From assembly GCF_001870465.1 (NCBI RefSeq), contig NZ_MDGK01000017.1, positions 124,001 to 188,000 on the forward strand: 64,000 bases of DNA, read 5' to 3'. This document shows positions 42,105-58,163 of this stretch, one piece after another (the first letter of the stretch is position 1; every line of letters begins with the position of its first letter). Position numbers and translations under genes: made by a program. The notes under the pieces were generated by a model that made no database searches, was not told where the DNA came from, and saw only the letters and a list, made by a program, of their open reading frames with translations. This stretch comes from Pseudomonas extremorientalis (GTDB lineage Bacteria > Pseudomonadota > Gammaproteobacteria > Pseudomonadales > Pseudomonadaceae).

Positions 42105-42980
42105 TCAGCGGGCCTGTTTACCCTCAATCTCAGGATCTCCATGGGTTAATGGCGTTTTAACCCAGTGGCTCCAGGTCGCTTCCCACCCCTTATCATGGCT
42201 TGCTCCCCGTACATGGATGTATTCGCAGAGGGGCGAATCAAGCGCCTGTTGGTACCTATCAGCCAACCCACTTGGAATAATCAGGTCCGCTTCGCCGATG
42301 AGATGACGCTGGGGTAACAAGGCGAGTCGGCTACGATAGTCCAGCGGATCCAGTGAACCATCGAGTGGTGACAGGCCTTTCATCGTCGCCCACAGGCGTG
42401 GACTGAGATTGCCTGCAAGGGTTTGCACCTGGGTCACATCATTGCGCTGCGCCGCTAACAATAGGGCGAGAGCGGCGCCACCTGAGTACCCGACTAGTTC
42501 GAACTCACTGTTGCCGTAGCGCTGTTTTAATTGATCCAGCGCCTGGCTGAGGCTTGTGACCACTTCCTGAGAGAATCGTCGATGGGTCCAGAGTGCCGAT
42601 TGACAGGCAGCGACCATGACGAACTGGCAGGGGCGTGCCAGGTACGCATTTGGTGTCGGATCATTGATCGCCAGCCGTGGTACCAACAGATTGTGCGGGC
42701 TCGGATCCAGGCTGGGTTGAGTGGCCGTCGCCCATGAATGGCCATCGCCTTCCAGGTACACACGCAGGCGAGTCATCTTTTCTGCAGTGTGCGGAGCAAC
42801 TATGAAGAGAGGGAAGTGCTGTCCCGGCAGGACCTCCCATTGTCGATGGTGCTCCTCAGCCAGTTGTTGCAGAGCCTCGCGCGGCGATTGGCAGGCGATG
42901 AGAAGAGCGCTGAGCATCACCACCCAGGCTTTGTATAAGCCGGCCAATGCCCGACGACAGGGAAAGTATCTACTCATCAT
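42105..42980 (-). CDS. Alpha/beta hydrolase lipoprotein, 291 aa
   Basis: The N-terminus is a lipoprotein signal ending LLIAC (C30 as lipid site). The body has an alpha/beta-hydrolase layout with the nucleophile elbow ELVGYSGGAALALLLAAQ (GxSxG, Ser near residue 166), an acid candidate in GEADLIIPSG and a His candidate in RGASHDKGWE near 267. The substrate is unknown. Codon use is less GC-biased than in the core genes, in keeping with an accessory origin. A start at 42977 (the second ATG) is equally possible. Confidence 0.8.
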   Translation of the reverse strand: MMSRYFPCRRALAGLYKAWVVMLSALLIACQSPREALQQLAEEHHRQWEVLPGQHFPLFIVAPHTAEKMTRLRVYLEGDGHSWATATQPSLDPSPHNLLVPRLAINDPTPNAYLARPCQFVMVAACQSALWTHRRFSQEVVTSLSQALDQLKQRYGNSEFELVGYSGGAALALLLAAQRNDVTQVQTLAGNLSPRLWATMKGLSPLDGSLDPLDYRSRLALLPQRHLIGEADLIIPSGLADRYQQALDSPLCEYIHVRGASHDKGWEATWSHWVKTPLTHGDPEIEGKQAR

Positions 42981-43142
42981 GTTTCATAACGCGTCATTGG
43001 CAATGGAGTCGTCGGCATTGGCGGCGTAGTTCCAGGCTGAGTCAAGGCAGCTCTGGCCGCAGGTTTGTATTTCTGGTGCGCGAGCGCCCAACCAGCCGCG
43101 CACGGATAAAGCACCATTCAAAATTCAGCGCATCGTATAGGA

Positions 43143-43154
43143 TGCATTAATGCA
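43143..43154. promoter_or_regulatory. Palindrome upstream of hipB, candidate operator
   Basis: TGCATTAATGCA is a perfect 12-bp palindrome 39 bases before the hipB-like start. HipB-type antitoxins repress their own operon from palindromic sites, so this is a candidate binding site. The site sequence differs from the E. coli HipB operator. Confidence 0.45.
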
Positions 43155-43193
43155 GTATTACGCAATTTTGCATTGCATTGGATGCGTGTCGAC

Positions 43194-43448
43194 ATGAACG
43201 ATTTAGGACTATTGATTAGGCAGCTCCGCAAAGCCGCAGGCCTTTCACAAAGCCAGCTCGCACAACGGCATGGCATGAGTCGCGCCACCATCTCGGGGAT
43301 TGAGAACAATACCATCCCGGAAGTGGGGATTCGCAAGGTCGCAGCCATTCTTGAGGGCTTGGGATATGAGTTGACGGCCATCCCCAAGCGTCGGCGCAAG
43401 ACCCTTGATGAGCTGAAATCGGAGAATATCCATGACCAGTCAACGTGA
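43194..43448 (+). CDS. HipB-like helix-turn-helix protein
   Basis: An 84-residue XRE-family DNA-binding protein: LGLLIRQLRKAAGLSQSQLA and RHGMSRATISGIENNTIPEV form the helix-turn-helix, and KRRRKTLDEL forms a basic tail. The ATG at 43194 is chosen because the fold begins there; ATGs at 43173 and 43182 are in frame, none with a strong ribosome binding site. It overlaps the truncated hipA by 17 bases, the arrangement of hipBA antitoxin-toxin operons. Confidence 0.8.
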   Translation: MNDLGLLIRQLRKAAGLSQSQLAQRHGMSRATISGIENNTIPEVGIRKVAAILEGLGYELTAIPKRRRKTLDELKSENIHDQST

Positions 43449-44088
43449 GCGGCTATATATCGGCGCAAGCGGCGTGCCTGAGGTCCAGCTCAGCCAACAC
43501 GGGAAATTCCTGGTGGTGAAACGGTTCGACATCAGTGAAAGCGCCTACCTCGAATTTGAGGATATGTGCGTTCTATCGGGATGGGGAACCGCGAAGAAAT
43601 ATGACGGAAGCTACCAGGGATGCGCGAAGCTGATCAGGTCATTTGTCACGCCCAGCCGTGTCACCAGAACGCTGGAAGACTTCTTCTTGATGGTGGCACT
43701 TTCTGCTGGCATCCAGAACGGTGACGCTCACCTGAAAAACTTCGGCTTGCTGTATGAGAATTGCGCACAGGATGCTGACGTTTGGCTGGCACCAGCTTAC
43801 GACCTGGTGACCACAACCGTGTACAACTGCAACGACATCATGGGTTTGTTGCTCGGTGGTTCGAAGGCCTGGCCCAAGCGCAAGATGCTGGTCCAGTTCG
43901 GGCGCAGTTCGTGCGGCTTGTCCGAGGCACGTTGCAACGAACTGCTGGCCAGAGTGCAAGACGGAATGGCTCAGGCGATGGCAGAGCTTTCCGAGTATCA
44001 AAGCACTCACCCAGAGTTTGCGGCGGTAGGAGAGAAGATGGCCGCTGCCTGGGCAGCAGGCCTGGCAAAAAGCATCGCAGTGCAATGA
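43432..44088 (+). pseudogene. HipA-like kinase lacking its N-terminal half
   Basis: The 218 residues are the C-terminal half of a HipA protein: PEVQLSQHGKFLVVKRFD, EFEDMCVLSGWGTAKKYDGS, the catalytic loop NGDAHLKNFGLLYEN and the metal site APAYDLVTTTVYN. Full-length HipA is about 430 residues. Here the first 10 residues (MTSQRERLYI) are typical of a HipA start and jump straight to the middle, which points to an in-frame deletion of roughly 200 codons near 43462. The phosphate-binding loop with the regulatory serine is lost. It is probably inactive as a kinase, though still open. Confidence 0.8.
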
Positions 44089-44104
44089 TCTTCCCGACTC
44101 ATGC

Positions 44105-44809
44105 TCAACGCCGCGCAATATCCGAAAAGTAAAACTTATCCAACGTATGCCGCGACTCGGTGTACTCGAACTGCCGCCCGTCCTGCAAAAACGTCTGGTT
44201 GCTCACCACGATCACATGGCTCTGACCCTCAAGGTCCAGGTGCGTCTGGTCGTTCTTGCTGCGCGGCAGGGCTTCGATGGTGCGTTGGGCGTAGGCGATT
44301 TGCAGTTGCAGGGTCTGTTCGATAAACGCGTAGATCGACTGCTCGGCAATCGAGCGGTCCAGGCCGGGGATCACGTCGGCCACGAAGTGGTTGATGTCGA
44401 GGATCACCCGTTTGCCACCGATGCGCCGTACCCGTTTGATGCGGGGGATCAGGGTGCCGGGTTCGGCTTCGATGTGTTGCAGCAGTGAGCCTTCCAGTGG
44501 GAACTGAGTGAATTCGACCACTTCGGTGCGTACGTCGTCGCCCAGGTCGGCGTGGGTTTCGTGGAAGCTGACGATGCCGCCCAGCTGGAACTCGATCGGG
44601 TTGGGCGACAACACGAAGGTGCCCTTGCCGTGGATCTTTTGCGCAAACCCGCGCTCCTGCAACTGCTCGATGGCGCGACGCACGGTGCCTCGGCTGGCCT
44701 GGTAGCTGTCCATCAGTTCGGTTTCGGAGGGGAGGCGCGTGCCGCGTTGCAGGCGTTCAGTGGTGATGCTGGCAAGCAGATCCGTATAGATCTGGTTGTA
44801 TTTGCTCAT
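44105..44809 (-). CDS. treR: Trehalose operon repressor TreR (GntR family)
   Basis: A 234-residue GntR/HutC-type repressor: winged helix at the N-terminus (QRGTRLPSETELMDSYQASR, then GTVRRAIEQLQERGFAQKI) and a UTRA effector domain that should bind trehalose-6-phosphate. It is divergent from treB, and the gap holds two identical palindromes that are its likely operators. It converges on the truncated hipA with only 16 bases between stops. Confidence 0.92.
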   Translation of the reverse strand: MSKYNQIYTDLLASITTERLQRGTRLPSETELMDSYQASRGTVRRAIEQLQERGFAQKIHGKGTFVLSPNPIEFQLGGIVSFHETHADLGDDVRTEVVEFTQFPLEGSLLQHIEAEPGTLIPRIKRVRRIGGKRVILDINHFVADVIPGLDRSIAEQSIYAFIEQTLQLQIAYAQRTIEALPRSKNDQTHLDLEGQSHVIVVSNQTFLQDGRQFEYTESRHTLDKFYFSDIARR

Positions 44810-44939
44810 GGGGATGGCTCTTTGCCGGGGTTGCGGTCAAGGCAGGAACCTTAGTGGCAGAGAGGCGGTTTGTCCATTAGACCCTTGGTTCATGCGGCTT
44901 GCAGCGACGCGCTGTCCTACAAAAGATAAACAATATGTA

Positions 44940-44981
44940 ACTCGTACAGACGAGTTGTTGCTTTAACTCGTACAGACGAGT
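44940..44981. promoter_or_regulatory. Two TreR operators
   Basis: ACTCGTACAGACGAGT occurs at 44940-44955 and again at 44966-44981, 26 bases apart, each a palindrome with six-base arms and an ACAG centre. GntR-family repressors bind such inverted repeats. The exact promoter hexamers between treR and treB are unclear. Confidence 0.85.
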
Positions 44982-45046
44982 ACTTTTGCCCTCGGCGTGC
45001 TGCCAATGACTGCCCCCAATAAAAAAAACCAAAGTGGAAACCAAGC

Positions 45047-46489
45047 ATGAGCCACGACTATTCCAATATCGCCCGCGAGATTCTCGAGAACCTCGGGGGC
45101 AGCGACAACCTTGAGCAAGCTGCCCACTGTGTGACCCGTCTGCGCCTGGCGCTCAAGGACCCGAGCCTGGTCAACGGCAGCGCGCTGAACCAGGTGGATC
45201 TGGTCAAGGGCTCGTTCTTTACCGGCGGTCTGTTCCAGGTGGTGATCGGCCCCGGCGAAGTGGAGAAGGTCTACGCCGCCCTGCGTGAACAGACCGGCCT
45301 CGCCGCCGCGACCATCGCCGACGTGAAGAAGAAGGGCGCCGACAAGACCAACGCCATGCAGCGCCTGGTGCGGGTGTTCTCCGATGTGTTCATGCCGATC
45401 CTGCCCGCGCTGATCATCGCCGGCCTGTTGATGGGCGTGAACAACCTGATGGGCGCCAAGGGCATGTTCATCGAGGGCAAGACGCTGCTGGAGGCTTATC
45501 CGGACCTGGATGGCCTGTGGAGCCTGATCAACCTGATGGCCAACACCTCGTTCGTGTTCCTGCCGGCCCTGGTGGGCTGGTCGGCGGCCAAGCGGTTTGG
45601 CGGCAGCGAAATCCTCGGCATCGTGCTCGGCCTGATGCTGGTGCACCCGGACCTGCTCAACGCCTGGAACTACGGCAAGGCGGTGGCCGGTCTCGACGGC
45701 CAGAGCCTGCCGTACTTCGATATCTTCGGTTGGTTCAAGATTGAAAAAGTCGGTTACCAGGGGCAGATCCTGCCGATCCTGATGGCGGCCTACGTGATGA
45801 GCGTCATCGAGAAATGGCTGCGGGCGCGGGTGCCCAACGCGATTCAACTGCTGGTCGTGCCGATCACCACCATCGTCGTGACCGGCGTGCTGGCCCTGGC
45901 CATCATCGGCCCGGTGACCCGTCACCTCGGCATCCTGATCACCGAAGGCGTGGTCACCCTGTTTGACCTGGCGCCTATGGTCGGCGGGGCGATTTTCGGC
46001 CTGCTGTATGCGCCGCTGGTGATCACCGGCATGCACCACATGTTCCTCGCCGTGGACCTGCAACTGATCTCCACCCAGGGAGGCACTTTCATCTGGCCGA
46101 TGATCGTCATGTCCAACCTGGCCCAGGGCAGCGCCGCGCTCGCGGTGTTCTACACCACCCGTAATGCACGGGACAAAAGCATGGCCTCGACCTCGGCGAT
46201 TTCCGCGTACTTCGGCATCACTGAACCTGCGATGTTTGGCGTGAACCTGCGCTTCAAGTTCCCGTTCTATGCCGCGCTGCTCGGCTCGGCGCTGGGCAGC
46301 ATTTTCCTGTCGCTGAACAAGGTGCAGGCGTCGGCCATCGGCGTCGGTGGCTTGCCTGGATTCATTTCGATCATTCCGCAGTACATCCCCAGCTTTGTGA
46401 TCGGGATGGTCATCGCGATCGTGGTGCCGTTTGTCCTGACCTGTGCGTTGAGCATGAAAATTGTTCGGCCTGGATATCGCGTCGCCTGA
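45047..46489 (+). CDS. treB: PTS trehalose-specific EIIBC component
   Basis: This inner-membrane transporter takes up trehalose and phosphorylates it. The 480-residue protein has an EIIB domain first (phospho-accepting Cys in QAAHCVTRLRLAL, C28) and then an EIIC domain with about ten membrane segments and the conserved ITGMHHMFLAVDLQ and SAYFGITEPAMFGVNLR. It has no EIIA domain; that function must come from the EIIA-HPr-EI fusion at 49595. Two TreR operators lie upstream. A REPIN separates it from treC. Confidence 0.95.
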   Translation: MSHDYSNIAREILENLGGSDNLEQAAHCVTRLRLALKDPSLVNGSALNQVDLVKGSFFTGGLFQVVIGPGEVEKVYAALREQTGLAAATIADVKKKGADKTNAMQRLVRVFSDVFMPILPALIIAGLLMGVNNLMGAKGMFIEGKTLLEAYPDLDGLWSLINLMANTSFVFLPALVGWSAAKRFGGSEILGIVLGLMLVHPDLLNAWNYGKAVAGLDGQSLPYFDIFGWFKIEKVGYQGQILPILMAAYVMSVIEKWLRARVPNAIQLLVVPITTIVVTGVLALAIIGPVTRHLGILITEGVVTLFDLAPMVGGAIFGLLYAPLVITGMHHMFLAVDLQLISTQGGTFIWPMIVMSNLAQGSAALAVFYTTRNARDKSMASTSAISAYFGITEPAMFGVNLRFKFPFYAALLGSALGSIFLSLNKVQASAIGVGGLPGFISIIPQYIPSFVIGMVIAIVVPFVLTCALSMKIVRPGYRVA

Positions 46490-46497
46490 ACCATCGC

Positions 46498-46564
46498 AAT
46501 CGGGGACAAGCCCCCTCCCACATTGAAACGCATTTCAAATGTGGGAGGGGGCTTGCCCCCCGAT
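46498..46564. repeat. REPIN between treB and treC
   Basis: GGGGACAAGCCCCCTCCCAC and GTGGGAGGGGGCTTGCCCCC face each other about 25 bases apart. It sits inside the tre operon and could shift treB/treC stoichiometry through mRNA stability. Confidence 0.9.
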
Positions 46565-46608
46565 GAGGCCCGAAAGGCCTGCACAACAATCAACTGAAGG
46601 AGCCCACC

Positions 46609-48255
46609 ATGCAAGACTGGCAACACTCGGTGATCTACCAGATCTACCCCAAAAGCTTCCACAGCCACGCGGGTAACGCCACCGGTGACCTGCTGGGCAT
46701 CGTGGACAAGCTCGACTACCTCAAGTGGCTGGGTGTGGACTGCCTGTGGATCACCCCATTCCTGCGCTCGCCGCAACGCGACAACGGTTACGACATCAGC
46801 GACTACTACGCCATCGACCCCAGCTACGGAACCATGGCCGACTGCGACTTGCTGATCAGCGAAGCGGCCAAGCGCGGCATCAAGCTGATGCTCGACATCG
46901 TGGTCAATCACACTTCCATCGAGCACGAATGGTTCCAGCAGGCACGCAGCAGCCTGGACAATCCGTACCGCGACTTCTACATCTGGCGCGACCAGCCGAA
47001 CAACTGGGAATCCAAGTTCGGCGGCTCGGCCTGGGAGTACGAGGCGCAAACCGGCCAGTACTTCCTGCACCTGTTCGACCACACCCAGGCCGACCTGAAT
47101 TGGGACAACCCCAAGGTGCGCGCCGAGGTGTTCAAGCTGATGCGCTTCTGGCGCGACAAGGGCGTGGGCGGTTTCCGCCTGGATGTGATCAACCTGATCT
47201 CCAAGCCCGCCGATTTTCCCGAGGACACCAGCGACGGCCGCCGTTTCTACACCGACGGCCCGAACGTGCATGAATACCTGCAGGAAATGCACCGCGAAGT
47301 CTTCGAGGGGCATGACCTGATCAATGTCGGCGAGATGTCGTCCACCAGCCTCGAGCACTGCATTCGCTACTCCAATCCCGCGTCGAAAGAGCTGTCGATG
47401 ACCTTCAACTTTCATCACCTGAAAGTCGATTACCCGAACCTGCAGAAGTGGGTGAAGGCTGACTTCGACTTCCTGCAGCTCAAGCAGATCTTCTCTGACT
47501 GGCAGCTGGGCATGCAGGCCGGTGGCGGCTGGAACGCGCTGTTCTGGTGTAACCACGACCAGCCGCGGGTGGTCTCGCGTTTCGGCAATGACGGTGAACA
47601 TCGCGTGGTCTCGGCCAAGATGCTCGCCACCGCGCTGCACTTTCTCCAGGGCACGCCGTATGTGTACCAGGGCGAAGAACTGGGCATGACCAATCCGGGC
47701 TTTGACCGGATCGAGCAGTACCGCGATGTGGAGACCCTGAACATCTTCCGACTCAAGCGTGATGCGGGGGAATCCGAAGCGTCGAGCATGGCGGCGATCA
47801 TGCAGAAGTCCCGCGATAACGGCCGTACGCCGATGCAGTGGAATGCCGATAGGAATGCCGGTTTCAGCAGCGGTGAACCCTGGATCGGCATTCCGGCCAA
47901 TGCCTCCATCATCAACGTCGAAAGCCAACGGGATGACCCCGAGTCCGTGCTGCATCACTACCGCGCGTTGATTGCGTTGCGCCGTCATGAACCGCTGATC
48001 CAGGAAGGTATTTATCGCGAGCTGCTGCAAGGCCACTCGCAAGTCTGGGCGTACCTGCGCGAAGGCCATGGCGAACGCCTGCTGGTGCTGAACAACTTCT
48101 ACGGCACGCCCTGTGAAATCCAACTGCCGGACAACGTGATCAACCAGGCGACTGAACAACGCCTGCTGATCAGTAACTACCCCGACTGCCCGGCGCGAAC
48201 GGGCACGGTTGCATTACGCCCTTACGAATCGTTCGTGCTGCACCTCAAGGACTGA
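46609..48255 (+). CDS. treC: Trehalose-6-phosphate hydrolase (alpha,alpha-phosphotrehalase)
   Basis: A GH13 alpha-glucosidase-type enzyme of 548 residues that splits trehalose-6-phosphate into glucose and glucose-6-phosphate. Catalytic-site motifs are LMLDIVVNHTSIEHEW (region I), GVGGFRLDVINLISK (II, nucleophile Asp), INVGEMSSTSLEHC (III, Glu) and FWCNHDQPRVVSRF (IV). AAGGAG eight bases upstream supports the ATG at 46609. It is placed after treB, as in other phosphotrehalase operons. Confidence 0.94.
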   Translation: MQDWQHSVIYQIYPKSFHSHAGNATGDLLGIVDKLDYLKWLGVDCLWITPFLRSPQRDNGYDISDYYAIDPSYGTMADCDLLISEAAKRGIKLMLDIVVNHTSIEHEWFQQARSSLDNPYRDFYIWRDQPNNWESKFGGSAWEYEAQTGQYFLHLFDHTQADLNWDNPKVRAEVFKLMRFWRDKGVGGFRLDVINLISKPADFPEDTSDGRRFYTDGPNVHEYLQEMHREVFEGHDLINVGEMSSTSLEHCIRYSNPASKELSMTFNFHHLKVDYPNLQKWVKADFDFLQLKQIFSDWQLGMQAGGGWNALFWCNHDQPRVVSRFGNDGEHRVVSAKMLATALHFLQGTPYVYQGEELGMTNPGFDRIEQYRDVETLNIFRLKRDAGESEASSMAAIMQKSRDNGRTPMQWNADRNAGFSSGEPWIGIPANASIINVESQRDDPESVLHHYRALIALRRHEPLIQEGIYRELLQGHSQVWAYLREGHGERLLVLNNFYGTPCEIQLPDNVINQATEQRLLISNYPDCPARTGTVALRPYESFVLHLKD

Positions 48256-48267
48256 GACCCGCTGTAA

Positions 48268-49545
<1,278 letters not shown>

Positions 49546-49594
49546 CCCTTCCTCCGCTCAATGATATCTACGGAACAAAACAACAGGTGAAGTC

Positions 49595-52111
49595 ATGACC
49601 ACAACTCAACCCCTGGAATTACTGGCGCCCTTGTCGGGTGTGCTGCTGGCGCTGGACAAGGTGCCCGACCCGGTCTTCTCCAGCCGCCTGATTGGCGATG
49701 GCCTGTGCATCGACCCCACGTCGCAGACCCTCTGCGCGCCATTGGCCGGGACGATCAGCAATATACAGGACAGTGGTCATGCCGTCAGCATCACCGACGA
49801 CAACGGCGTCCAGGTGCTCATGCACATTGGCCTGGACACCGTGAACCTGGCGGGCAAGGGCTTCACCCGGTTGGTGCAGGAAGGCCAGCGGGTGGAGGCC
49901 GGGCAGCCGTTGATCGAATTCGATGCCGACTACGTGGCGCTCCATGCGCGCAGTCTGCTGACCTTGATGCTGGTGGTCAGCGGCGAACCGTTCAGCGTGT
50001 TGGCCACCGATGGTGTGGACGTCGGCCAGCCGTTGCTGCAGTTATCCCCCGGTGAAGCCGTTGGCGCAGTGGACGAGGAGGAGGGCGATGCGCTGTTCTC
50101 CAAGCCGTTGACCTTACCCAATGCCAACGGTTTGCATGCCCGGCCGGCGGCGGTGTTCGCCCAGGCGGCGAAGGGGTTCAAGGCGAGCATCTACCTGCAC
50201 AAGCAAACCCAGAGCGCCAACGCCAAGTCGCTGGTGGCAATCATGGCGTTGCAAACGGTACGGGGCGACAGCTTGCAGGTGAGCGCAGCAGGGCAAGATG
50301 CCGAAGAGGCGATCAAGGCGCTGGTGGCCTTGTTGGCTGAAGGTTGTGGCGAGGTAATTGCGAGCGTTGCCGAGCCCGTCGAAATTCAGTCGTCGGCGAC
50401 CGTGCTGCGGGGCGTGTGTGCATCGCCGGGTTCGGCGTTTGGCCAGGTTGTTCAAGTGACTGAGCCTGAACTGACCATCACTGAGCAAGGCACGGGGGAA
50501 GCCACCGAACGTGCTGCCTTGGCGCGTGGCCTGCTGGCTGCCACTGAGGCATTGCAGGCGTTACGGGACAAGGCTGCCGGCAGTGCCCAGGCCGAGATTT
50601 TCCGCGCTCACCAGGAATTGCTCGAAGACCCGACCTTGCTGGAACAAGCCCACCGTTTGTTGGCGGAGGGCAAGAGCGCCGCGTTTGCCTGGAACAGTGC
50701 CACGCTCGCGACCGCCAAGCTATTCCAGGGGCTGGGCAACGCGCTGATCGCCGAGCGCGCGGCAGACCTGGCCGATGTCGGCAAGCGTGTGCTGAAACTG
50801 ATCCTGGGTATTCAGGACAACGCCTGGGACTTGCCGGAGCGTGCGATCCTGATCGCCGAGCAATTGACCCCTTCGCAGACGGCCAGCCTGGATACCCGCA
50901 AAGTGCTGGGGTTCGTCACCGTTGGCGGCGGCGCGACCAGCCATGTCGCCATCCTTGCCCGCGCCCTCGGCCTACCGGCCATTTGCGGTGTTCCAACCGA
51001 GGTGCTGGGGCTGGCCAATGGCAAACAGGTGTTGCTCGACGCCGACAAGGGCGAGCTGCACCTGGAGCCGGACCTGGCCGAAATCGAGCGACTGGACATT
51101 GCGCGCAAGCAACAGGCGCTCCGCCATCAGCGCGATGTGGCACAGGCGTCTTTGTCCGCCACCACCCGCGATGGCCATCACGTCGAAGTCACCGCCAACG
51201 TGGCCTCGTTGCAGGAGGTGGAGCAATCCCTGACCCTGGGTGGCGAAGGTGTCGGCCTTCTGCGCTCGGAATTCCTCTACCTGGATCGCAACCGCGCGCC
51301 AGGCCCCGATGAACAAGCGGCCACCTACACCGCCATCGCCCGTGCCCTGGGCACCGAGCGCAACCTGGTGGTGCGCACCCTGGACGTCGGCGGCGACAAG
51401 CCGTTGGCCTATGTGCCGATGGACGCCGAAACCAACCCGTTCCTCGGCCTGCGCGGTATCCGCCTGTGCCTGGAACGTCCTGAGCTGCTGCGCGAACAAT
51501 TCCGTGCGATCCTCGCCAGCGCAGGCTTTGCGCGGCTGCACATTATGTTGCCGATGGTCAGCCTGCTATCGGAGCTGCACCTGGCCCGCAGGATTCTTGA
51601 AGAGGAAGCACTGGCGCTGGGGCTTACCGAGCTGCCGAAGCTGGGCATCATGATAGAAGTGCCGTCCGCCGCGCTGATGGCGGATGTGTTCGCGCCCCAC
51701 GTGGACTTTTTCTCCATCGGCACCAACGACCTGACTCAATACACCCTGGCCATGGACCGCGACCACCCGCGCCTGGCCAACCAGGCCGATAGTTTCCACC
51801 CGGCGGTGCTGCGCCTGATCGCCACCACGGTCAAGGCCGCCCATGCCCATGGCAAGTGGGTGGGGGTGTGCGGTGCGCTGGCTTCCGAAGCGCTAGCCGT
51901 GCCGGTGCTGATCGGACTGGGCGTGGACGAGTTGTCGGTCAGCGTGCCGTTGATCCCCACCATCAAGGCCACCGTGCGCGAACTGGACCTGGCCGACTGC
52001 CAGATCATCGCCCGCCAGGTACTGGGCCTGGAAGAAGCCGCCCAGGTGCGTGAGGCCTTGCGCCAATATCACGCAGCCACCGTTGAAACCTCACCTGTCA
52101 TGGAGCTTTGA
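49595..52111 (+). CDS. EIIA-HPr-EI fusion phosphotransferase of the trehalose PTS, 838 aa
   Basis: One polypeptide supplies all soluble PTS steps from phosphoenolpyruvate. Residues about 1-150 are an EIIA-Glc type domain (His77 in VQVLMHIGLDTV). About 168-255 is HPr (His181 in NGLHARPAAVFAQ). About 270-838 is enzyme I (His450 in GGGATSHVAILARAL, plus GLLRSEFLYLDRN and the C-terminal barrel with GVCGALASE). All three phospho-histidines are present. It complements TreB, which lacks EIIA. The small EIIB-like gene follows two bases after the stop. Confidence 0.94.
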   Translation: MTTTQPLELLAPLSGVLLALDKVPDPVFSSRLIGDGLCIDPTSQTLCAPLAGTISNIQDSGHAVSITDDNGVQVLMHIGLDTVNLAGKGFTRLVQEGQRVEAGQPLIEFDADYVALHARSLLTLMLVVSGEPFSVLATDGVDVGQPLLQLSPGEAVGAVDEEEGDALFSKPLTLPNANGLHARPAAVFAQAAKGFKASIYLHKQTQSANAKSLVAIMALQTVRGDSLQVSAAGQDAEEAIKALVALLAEGCGEVIASVAEPVEIQSSATVLRGVCASPGSAFGQVVQVTEPELTITEQGTGEATERAALARGLLAATEALQALRDKAAGSAQAEIFRAHQELLEDPTLLEQAHRLLAEGKSAAFAWNSATLATAKLFQGLGNALIAERAADLADVGKRVLKLILGIQDNAWDLPERAILIAEQLTPSQTASLDTRKVLGFVTVGGGATSHVAILARALGLPAICGVPTEVLGLANGKQVLLDADKGELHLEPDLAEIERLDIARKQQALRHQRDVAQASLSATTRDGHHVEVTANVASLQEVEQSLTLGGEGVGLLRSEFLYLDRNRAPGPDEQAATYTAIARALGTERNLVVRTLDVGGDKPLAYVPMDAETNPFLGLRGIRLCLERPELLREQFRAILASAGFARLHIMLPMVSLLSELHLARRILEEEALALGLTELPKLGIMIEVPSAALMADVFAPHVDFFSIGTNDLTQYTLAMDRDHPRLANQADSFHPAVLRLIATTVKAAHAHGKWVGVCGALASEALAVPVLIGLGVDELSVSVPLIPTIKATVRELDLADCQIIARQVLGLEEAAQVREALRQYHAATVETSPVMEL

Positions 52112-52113
52112 GC

Positions 52114-52392
52114 ATGTTCGAGAAATTGCAGCGGGCGTTCTGGAAAGCCCTGACGCCGGATTTGATTGCCGAGACCGTAGCAACACCGACGCAGAGTCTA
52201 TTGCCGGCCGAAGTAATCAGCGCGTTGGGCGGCGCGGACAACCTCAAAACGCAGCAGCGTGTGGCGCTGACGCGGGTGCGGGTGCAGTTGCAGGATGCGG
52301 GGCGGTTGGATGAGGTGGCGTTGAAGGCGGCCGGTGTCGCAGGGGTGATGGTGTTAACGGGCGGCGTAGTCCATCTGCTCACCGGTCTCTAA
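52114..52392 (+). CDS. Small free-standing EIIB-like protein lacking the active cysteine, 92 aa
   Basis: Residues about 30-90 follow the EIIB-Glc fold pattern: LPAEVISALGGADNLKTQQR, then VALTRVRVQL, then EVALKAAGVAGVMVLTGGVV. In active domains the loop reads CxTRLR; here the cysteine is replaced by Ala51 (VALTRVR), so it cannot accept phosphate in the usual way. It lies two bases after the EIIA-HPr-EI fusion with GGAG eight bases before its ATG, so it is co-translated with the tre PTS. A binding or regulatory role is a guess. Confidence 0.82.
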   Translation: MFEKLQRAFWKALTPDLIAETVATPTQSLLPAEVISALGGADNLKTQQRVALTRVRVQLQDAGRLDEVALKAAGVAGVMVLTGGVVHLLTGL

Positions 52393-52410
52393 TCCAAATA
52401 GAGATCAAAA

Positions 52411-52497
52411 TGTGGGAGGGGGCTTGCCCCCGATTGCAATGTATCTGTCAGCTTATTTGTAGCTGACACACCGCTATCGGGGGCAAGCCCCTCCCAC
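52411..52497. repeat. REPIN after the tre locus
   Basis: TGTGGGAGGGGGCTTGCCCC and CGGGGGCAAGCCCCTCCCAC face each other about 45 bases apart, between the convergent EIIB-like gene and mltF. Confidence 0.9.
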
Positions 52498-52514
52498 CGG
52501 GTTTTGCTGTGTTC

Positions 52515-54212
<1,698 letters not shown>

Positions 54213-54262
54213 CTAGAATGCACGGCCTCAAAGCACACCCCCTTCCCGAGGCTGTCCCGAAG

Positions 54263-58159
<3,897 letters not shown>

Positions 58160-58163
58160 GGCC

